A stretch of DNA of 64,000 nucleotides from Crossaster papposus (lineage: Eukaryota; Echinodermata; Asteroidea; Velatida; Solasteridae), in NCBI GenBank assembly GCA_037893245.1, contig JBAIAA010000099.1, positions 186,001 to 250,000 on the forward strand, read 5' to 3'. A program made the position numbers and the translations under genes. The notes under the pieces were generated by a model. That model was not told the DNA's origin, made no database searches, and was given only the letters and a program-made list of their open reading frames with translations. This document shows positions 59,114-64,000 of this stretch, piece after piece (the first letter of the stretch is position 1; the number at the start of each line of letters is the position of its first letter).

Positions 59114-60594
59114 GAGAGTTTGTAAATTTGAATGAAAAATGTTTTAAAATAGCACGGAAAACCTATTATTTGAAAGCAGCAATTTTTTTCAAACGCGTTG
59201 GCAAATTATATTAAAATACGACTTTTCTAGAAAATGACGACACACAGGTGCCATAATTTTAATGGATGCTGTACACTGTCATTTACTTACACTTCAATAA
59301 GATATTTCATAATAATTGGGTAGGTTTTATGTTTTTTAAGCAACGAAACATGACCCATACACCTGTTATACCGCCCCTATGTGTTGACCGGGCGTTGGGG
59401 AATTAGCAGGTAGAGCAGTACCGGTTTCCTGAGTTCTTAATGTAAAATAAACAACTAAACAATTATGATGATTGCGATTACACTCTGTCAATTGCACAAT
59501 AAACCTGTAACCAAGACACCTTGACAACTGGATTGTCGGTACAATGAACAACAAAGATTATGTATTCACAACAATCAAGAAATGTACAGTAATTGAGAAT
59601 TAAGTAGGGCTGTTTTATTATCAGGGTCTACAGCAGCAATGTACGATAACTAATATAGTGTGCAAAACGCAAGCGCAAGCATAAGCATTATAGTCAATAC
59701 CATTTTAAGGGGGGTGTGACCAATTCTTAAAACTTTGTACTGGGAGGGGCTCTGCATCACCCAACATACAGCAAATATAAGGGAAAGGTTTTTTTTAGGG
59801 ATCTGGGATGATGCGTACCAGAAACAACAGGTTTGACCTCATAATGACCTTTACGATGACTTTGTGGGATAAAGTTGACCTCAAATCATTAAAATAACAT
59901 CAGAATCAGATTCTCCAACCCCGAAAACCCCTTAAAAAATGTATCATTTATGATTCTGGCTCTTTAAATTTCTTCACTGCGATTGACCTCTGACCCGGAT
60001 GTCGGCCATATTGGATTTTGGCCAAAATGGCCGCCCCGTGGGGCGCCCGTCTTGGCGCCCGGAAAAAATCGAAAAGGTATGCTATGAACAGCATCTGGGC
60101 CAAATTTGGTGCTTTTGGAAGAATTTGAACCAAACAGCCCCTATAGTGCCCTAACATCCCTGACTATTACAAATGCCAAGTCAGCATCACATGCCTGGTC
60201 AGCATTACACGCCTAGTCAGCATCCCATGCTCAGTCACGTCAAGTCAGCTCCACGCACCAAGTATAGCTTAAAGCATTCAGTAAGTTTTGTACAACCCGT
60301 ATGTATGTGTACTTTGTACGCCTCAACCATTCAAGCTTGCGTCACCTATGTACAGCCATCACAGCTGTGTACCACCAACGCATTAACCATGCAAGCTAGC
60401 CTAAACAAAATACAGCTATACTGCTTTGTACCGCTCCGCGTAAGCATTGCACAAAAAGCAGCACAAGTTACCTACGTCTTATCGGCGTGCAGCGCCCCAA
60501 TCAACTAACAATTAACATGATACGTGTCTACCTTCCAGGTAAACACAAACACCGTGCAAAAAGCATGCATATACTTAAGCATATGGGCCTCTGT
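59114..60594. other. Non-coding, no recognised gene
   Basis: 59,700-60,160 has the look of an old interspersed repeat (TTTGACCTCATAATGACCTT, CATATTGGATTTTGGCCAAA), but I cannot place its ends. 60,175-60,240 has four CATGCCTAGTCAGCAT-like words in tandem. Confidence 0.4.
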
Positions 60595-60597
60595 TGT

Positions 60598-60867
60598 GCT
60601 GGGTTTAGACTTGGCCACGATTCCCACGATCGCCACGATTTGAGAGAATTGTGATGACCTTGAGGGAACTTGGTGCACGGAATCGTGATGATCGTGATCA
60701 TGATGATCGTGACAAAATGTTTCATTACGATCATCACGATCATCACGATTCCGTGCACCAAGTTCCCTCAAGATCATCACGATTCGATCCCACGACCCCC
60801 CACGATCATCACAATTCTCTCAAATCGTGGCGATCGTGGGAATCTGTGCCCAATGTAAACCCAGCCT
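60598..60867. mobile_element. Foldback element 1 built of CACGAT/ATCGTG words
   Basis: CTGGGTTTAGAC...CCACGATTCCCACGATCG at the left mirrors CGATCGTGGGAATC...GTAAACCCAG at the right. The interior is a second palindrome (GAGGGAACTTGGTGCACGGA and its inverse) around GATCGTGATCATGATGATCG. All the open frames here are stem sequence. Confidence 0.88.
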
Positions 60868-61744
60868 AATGCTAGGTTCCCACTGTCGTGCGATCCGTTA
60901 CGAACGCCACGTTGAATTTTTGTTTCCTTTTCTGAAATTTCACGTTTGGATACGAGTTGATGCGTGTCGAAACGTTCTTGTACGATTTGGTGTGCTTGGA
61001 TGCGATATAGTCACGATTGGTCAATTTCAGGTGACACGATTTGTCACGATCTGGTCTCGTCGTTCAGATACGATCAGATACGTTCCGATAAGATTGTCCC
61101 GATTGAGTCCACGATTGGGTCCTGATTAAGTCCACGATTGGGTCCCGATCTGACACGATCAGCACGATCGGAGTCCCCGATTTGGGACAATCTGGTACGT
61201 GCAGATATGTTCCGATACGTTTCGATACGATCATCACGAACCGATGCGCTATATTGCGATCGGATACGATTGTGGTCGCGATGTCTTTCACGATCGGGAT
61301 CGAGAGTGATAACGATTTGAGCCACGATTGGACCCCGACGGGTGTATATACAGCCCGACTGATCATAGACTTCATTGTTTCTTAAACTTCTACAAAGTGA
61401 AGACTACAACCCACAACCACACCGCATCTCAACAGAGGTGATGTTTGTCTTGTCCAAGGTTGATCCCGATCACCACGATTTGAAAGCACGATTAGATGCG
61501 ATCCGTCGCGTCTCGTTACAATCCCTTACGATCTGATGCGATGGTCACGATTGAAAATTAATCGTGTTGATCGTAGAAAATGTTTCAACCGTCCACAAAA
61601 TTTCTACGATCAACACGATTGCCACGACTGACCTCAAGATCTGATAAGATCTGATAATATCTGATAGAATCACCACGATTACTCCACGATTAAGACCACG
61701 ATTTCAATCGTGGCGCGAATCGTGATAGTGGGAACCTAGCATTA
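60868..61744. mobile_element. Foldback element 2 built of CACGATT/TACGATC words
   Basis: AATGCTAGGTTCCCACTGTC at the left mirrors ATAGTGGGAACCTAGCATT at the right. The interior is saturated with ACGATTGG, GATACG and CACGATC words in both orientations, and a GAAAATGTTT...AAAATTTCTACGATCAACACG hairpin near 61,560-61,620. It abuts element 1 directly. Confidence 0.87.
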
Positions 61745-64000
61745 CAAAAATCCTATCTACGTTAAAATGTATTTTGGGGATTTCCTTGAACTTGTTCAAG
61801 TATTCCATGTTAGGCAACCCTTTAACTACTTTTTATCCCAATTTATGAACACACCATTTTCCCCCAGTTTTTGTTTGCTGGGCTAAATATCACAATGCTA
61901 TCATTTTTCATATGATTTTGTATAAGGTTTTAATATGATAACTGTGCCAGTAAGCAACTTGGTGAATTTGAAGCTCACCAATACTGACTACTGGATGATA
62001 TCTGGAGACCGTGTAATGTGCGCACATTTATAGGGTCACGAAGTTGTCATTTCGGATAATTACTATGTTCTCCTAATTATTCAGTCACCTATATGCTTTA
62101 GCAAAATGTTATTGAAGTAAGGATATGTCAGTAAAATCACAAAAATAAACTTTTCAAAAAATAAAAAAATTATATATACCCAAATATGGGAATAAATATA
62201 TTACGCGGCAGGGATTAAAGATTTATTCAAATTAGTCATATTGCCACCACTTGAATTTTTAAAGACTTTTAATATGTCATTGTGGGGACCTTTTAGAAAT
62301 GCATTGTGGTGAAAAAAATTGTTTCAATTTGTTTGAGGTCAAAACTTATTTTTCATGGACTATTTTACCAGTATTTAGGTATTGTTGTTTACATAACTGT
62401 AAGCGAGTTAGTATAGTACATATAAAACGTGGTATTTTTTTTACATAACCTGTGTAAAACAATTGTATAAATTAATAAACAACATACATGTAACTATAAT
62501 ACATAACCCACCCCCAAGTATGCGTGGTTGTTCTTTAGGGCTATGCTCTTTAAAATATCTGGCTTGTCGAGGTATTCCCAAATGTTTGTTCTATTTTTTC
62601 TCCGTCAGAAATTGGACCCTGTTCAAGAAAACCATCTTCACAAGCCAAGACATATTTGCATTCTTGAAAACCCGTATTCGTTGAAGTCACGTAGCTAGAA
62701 GAGCGGCAACTACCCCTGAGCGGCTTCGGGGTGGCAATGTGGTCCTTGGTAATTTTCCAATTTTTTCTGCACCTGTTTTAAGCCTCCTAACTCGGAAAAA
62801 AATCTTCGTTTTCAAAATGACAGCTCTCCCCAATGGACATTTGATTATCCCCTTGTGAGGCTTGTGGTTTTCAACCCAAGTATTAACCTCTATACATGTA
62901 GGTATATACATGTACCATATGTTGTCTGGGATCATGGAGGAATGAAAACACATACACTGATGGTAGTGATCACTGATTATCTGAAAATCACGAAACAAGA
63001 AATTAAGTTTTATTATCACAAATAATGTGTATGGAAATTTATATTTACATGTACATGTATAAAAATGCAATTTTCAGGCAATATTATACGAGTTAGGAAG
63101 ATGCTAATAAAAGTCAGAGATTAAGATAGGGGAATCCTAGTGAGTTTTACGGGACTTCTTGGACATCACATAATGAATGGGTAAAGATTCGATTAGACAT
63201 CTAATATACTTCCCTATGAACAGCAACAGAAAAGTTACTATATACAAATTACATTTTAATTAAGCGAAGGCATATCTTCCAACTGAATGAGTGAATATTT
63301 AATTTCTTCTCATACTCAATCAACTTGATTGGAAAATTAATATTTTAATCAACAAAAGGCTTTATGAAATATTAACATTTCAAAGGCCGGTTCGATACCC
63401 GGTGCGAAAGCAAACGCGAACGCAAACTCGAAGGAAGCATATTTTTTCACGCTTTGAATTTGCAACAGTTGTAAACATTGAAACTTTGGCAAACTTTGGC
63501 AACACGAATGTTTTGTTTTGTTCAATTTGTTTCGCTTTCGTATTCGCGTGAAGTTTGAACCTGCCTTAAAGCAGAATTCATGAATGAACGATAGATGAAC
63601 TTACTGATCGAGTTATATGTACCAAAAGAGAAGGGGGGAATAATTTGATAGGATCAGTAAAACATCATTTATGTATTATTTAGCAAGATCGTGCATACAA
63701 TTTAGGTGAAATTATGTTGTGTTACAGATTTCTTACATGTAGTTTCTTTCTAACAAAGTTAAGGCAATAACACCACAACAAAGAAAGACATTAAAGGGTT
63801 GTCTTGTATTGGTAAATTATAGTGACTAGTTGATACATGTACTGCTTTGCAGTAGACACCCATCCCAACATTGTTAATACTGTGAAGAGATCATTATCTT
63901 GTTTCAGTGTGAGGGGATAGTTCTATTTGTAGCCCACACTTTCGGCCTGTCATTTGGAAGCAAGGTTAAACAAAATCTTACAAACAAATTACATTTAGCT
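61745..64000. other. Non-coding right flank
   Basis: AT-rich. The 127-codon minus-strand frame at 62687-63070 has no recognisable domain. I looked here for the missing C3-like signal-peptide exon (hydrophobic ATG exon, phase-2 donor) and found no convincing one. Confidence 0.4.

Noticed and set aside
60505-61385. Cluster of six to eight overlapping frames on both strands
   Set aside because: These are products of CACGAT-word foldback arms, which lack stops by composition.
62687-63070. 127-codon minus-strand frame as the missing first exon of the C3-like gene
   Set aside because: The hydrophobic part is interrupted by charged residues, there is no phase-2 donor, and no MG1-like continuation.
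1-64000. CRISPR array or bacterial operon
   Set aside because: Repeats are tandem, inverted or dispersed without regular spacers, and genes have introns; the DNA is animal nuclear.

Overview
The window reads as nuclear DNA of a marine invertebrate deuterostome, most likely an echinoderm. This is inference from a complement C3-type gene with phase-compatible introns, a very high load of foldback elements, tRNA-headed SINEs ending in ATT repeats, and frequent TACATGTA and AGGCCTA words. No species can be fixed from sequence alone.

One host gene dominates. A complement C3/C4/C5-family (thioester) protein is encoded on the minus strand from about 47,049 down to 719 and continues past the left edge. 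I assembled 22 exons (about 3,167 nt, about 1,055 residues) by reading splice sites and intron phases; every junction is phase-consistent. They cover MG1 to MG6, the linker with a dibasic beta/alpha cleavage site (RRARR), an anaphylatoxin-like domain ending in LGR, the alpha-prime N-terminus, MG7, CUB and the start of the thioester domain with GGCGEQ. The signal-peptide exon was not found, and the rest of TED, CUB, MG8 and any C345C domain lie outside the window.

The introns are a graveyard of mobile DNA: nested foldbacks at 1.1-2.3 kb; a 127-bp triplication at 4.7 kb; a 3.5-kb terminal-inverted-repeat element at 8.9-12.4 kb; BEL/Pao debris at 13.0-15.5 kb split by an ACCAAT/ATTGGT foldback; a CGTACGTACG foldback at 17.1 kb; mariner-like MITEs at 19.7 and 25.9 kb; a deleted piggyBac copy at 23.3-24.9 kb; SINEs at 27.3 and 31.4 kb; a truncated LINE with an 18-bp minisatellite at 34.4-36.3 kb; and a 1.1-kb MULE-like foldback with a perfect 9-bp target duplication at 36.7-37.8 kb that carries a signal-peptide-like exon.

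Upstream of the first recognised exon, 47.3-59.1 kb is a degraded Ty3/Gypsy element on the plus strand. Its 5' LTR was later invaded by a 3.8-kb piggyBac element (transposase with one in-frame stop) and a TTAA-flanked MITE, its 3' LTR by a different MITE, and its gag-pol junction by a third. From 59.1 kb to the right end there are further foldbacks, notably a pair built from CACGAT words, and no recognisable gene.
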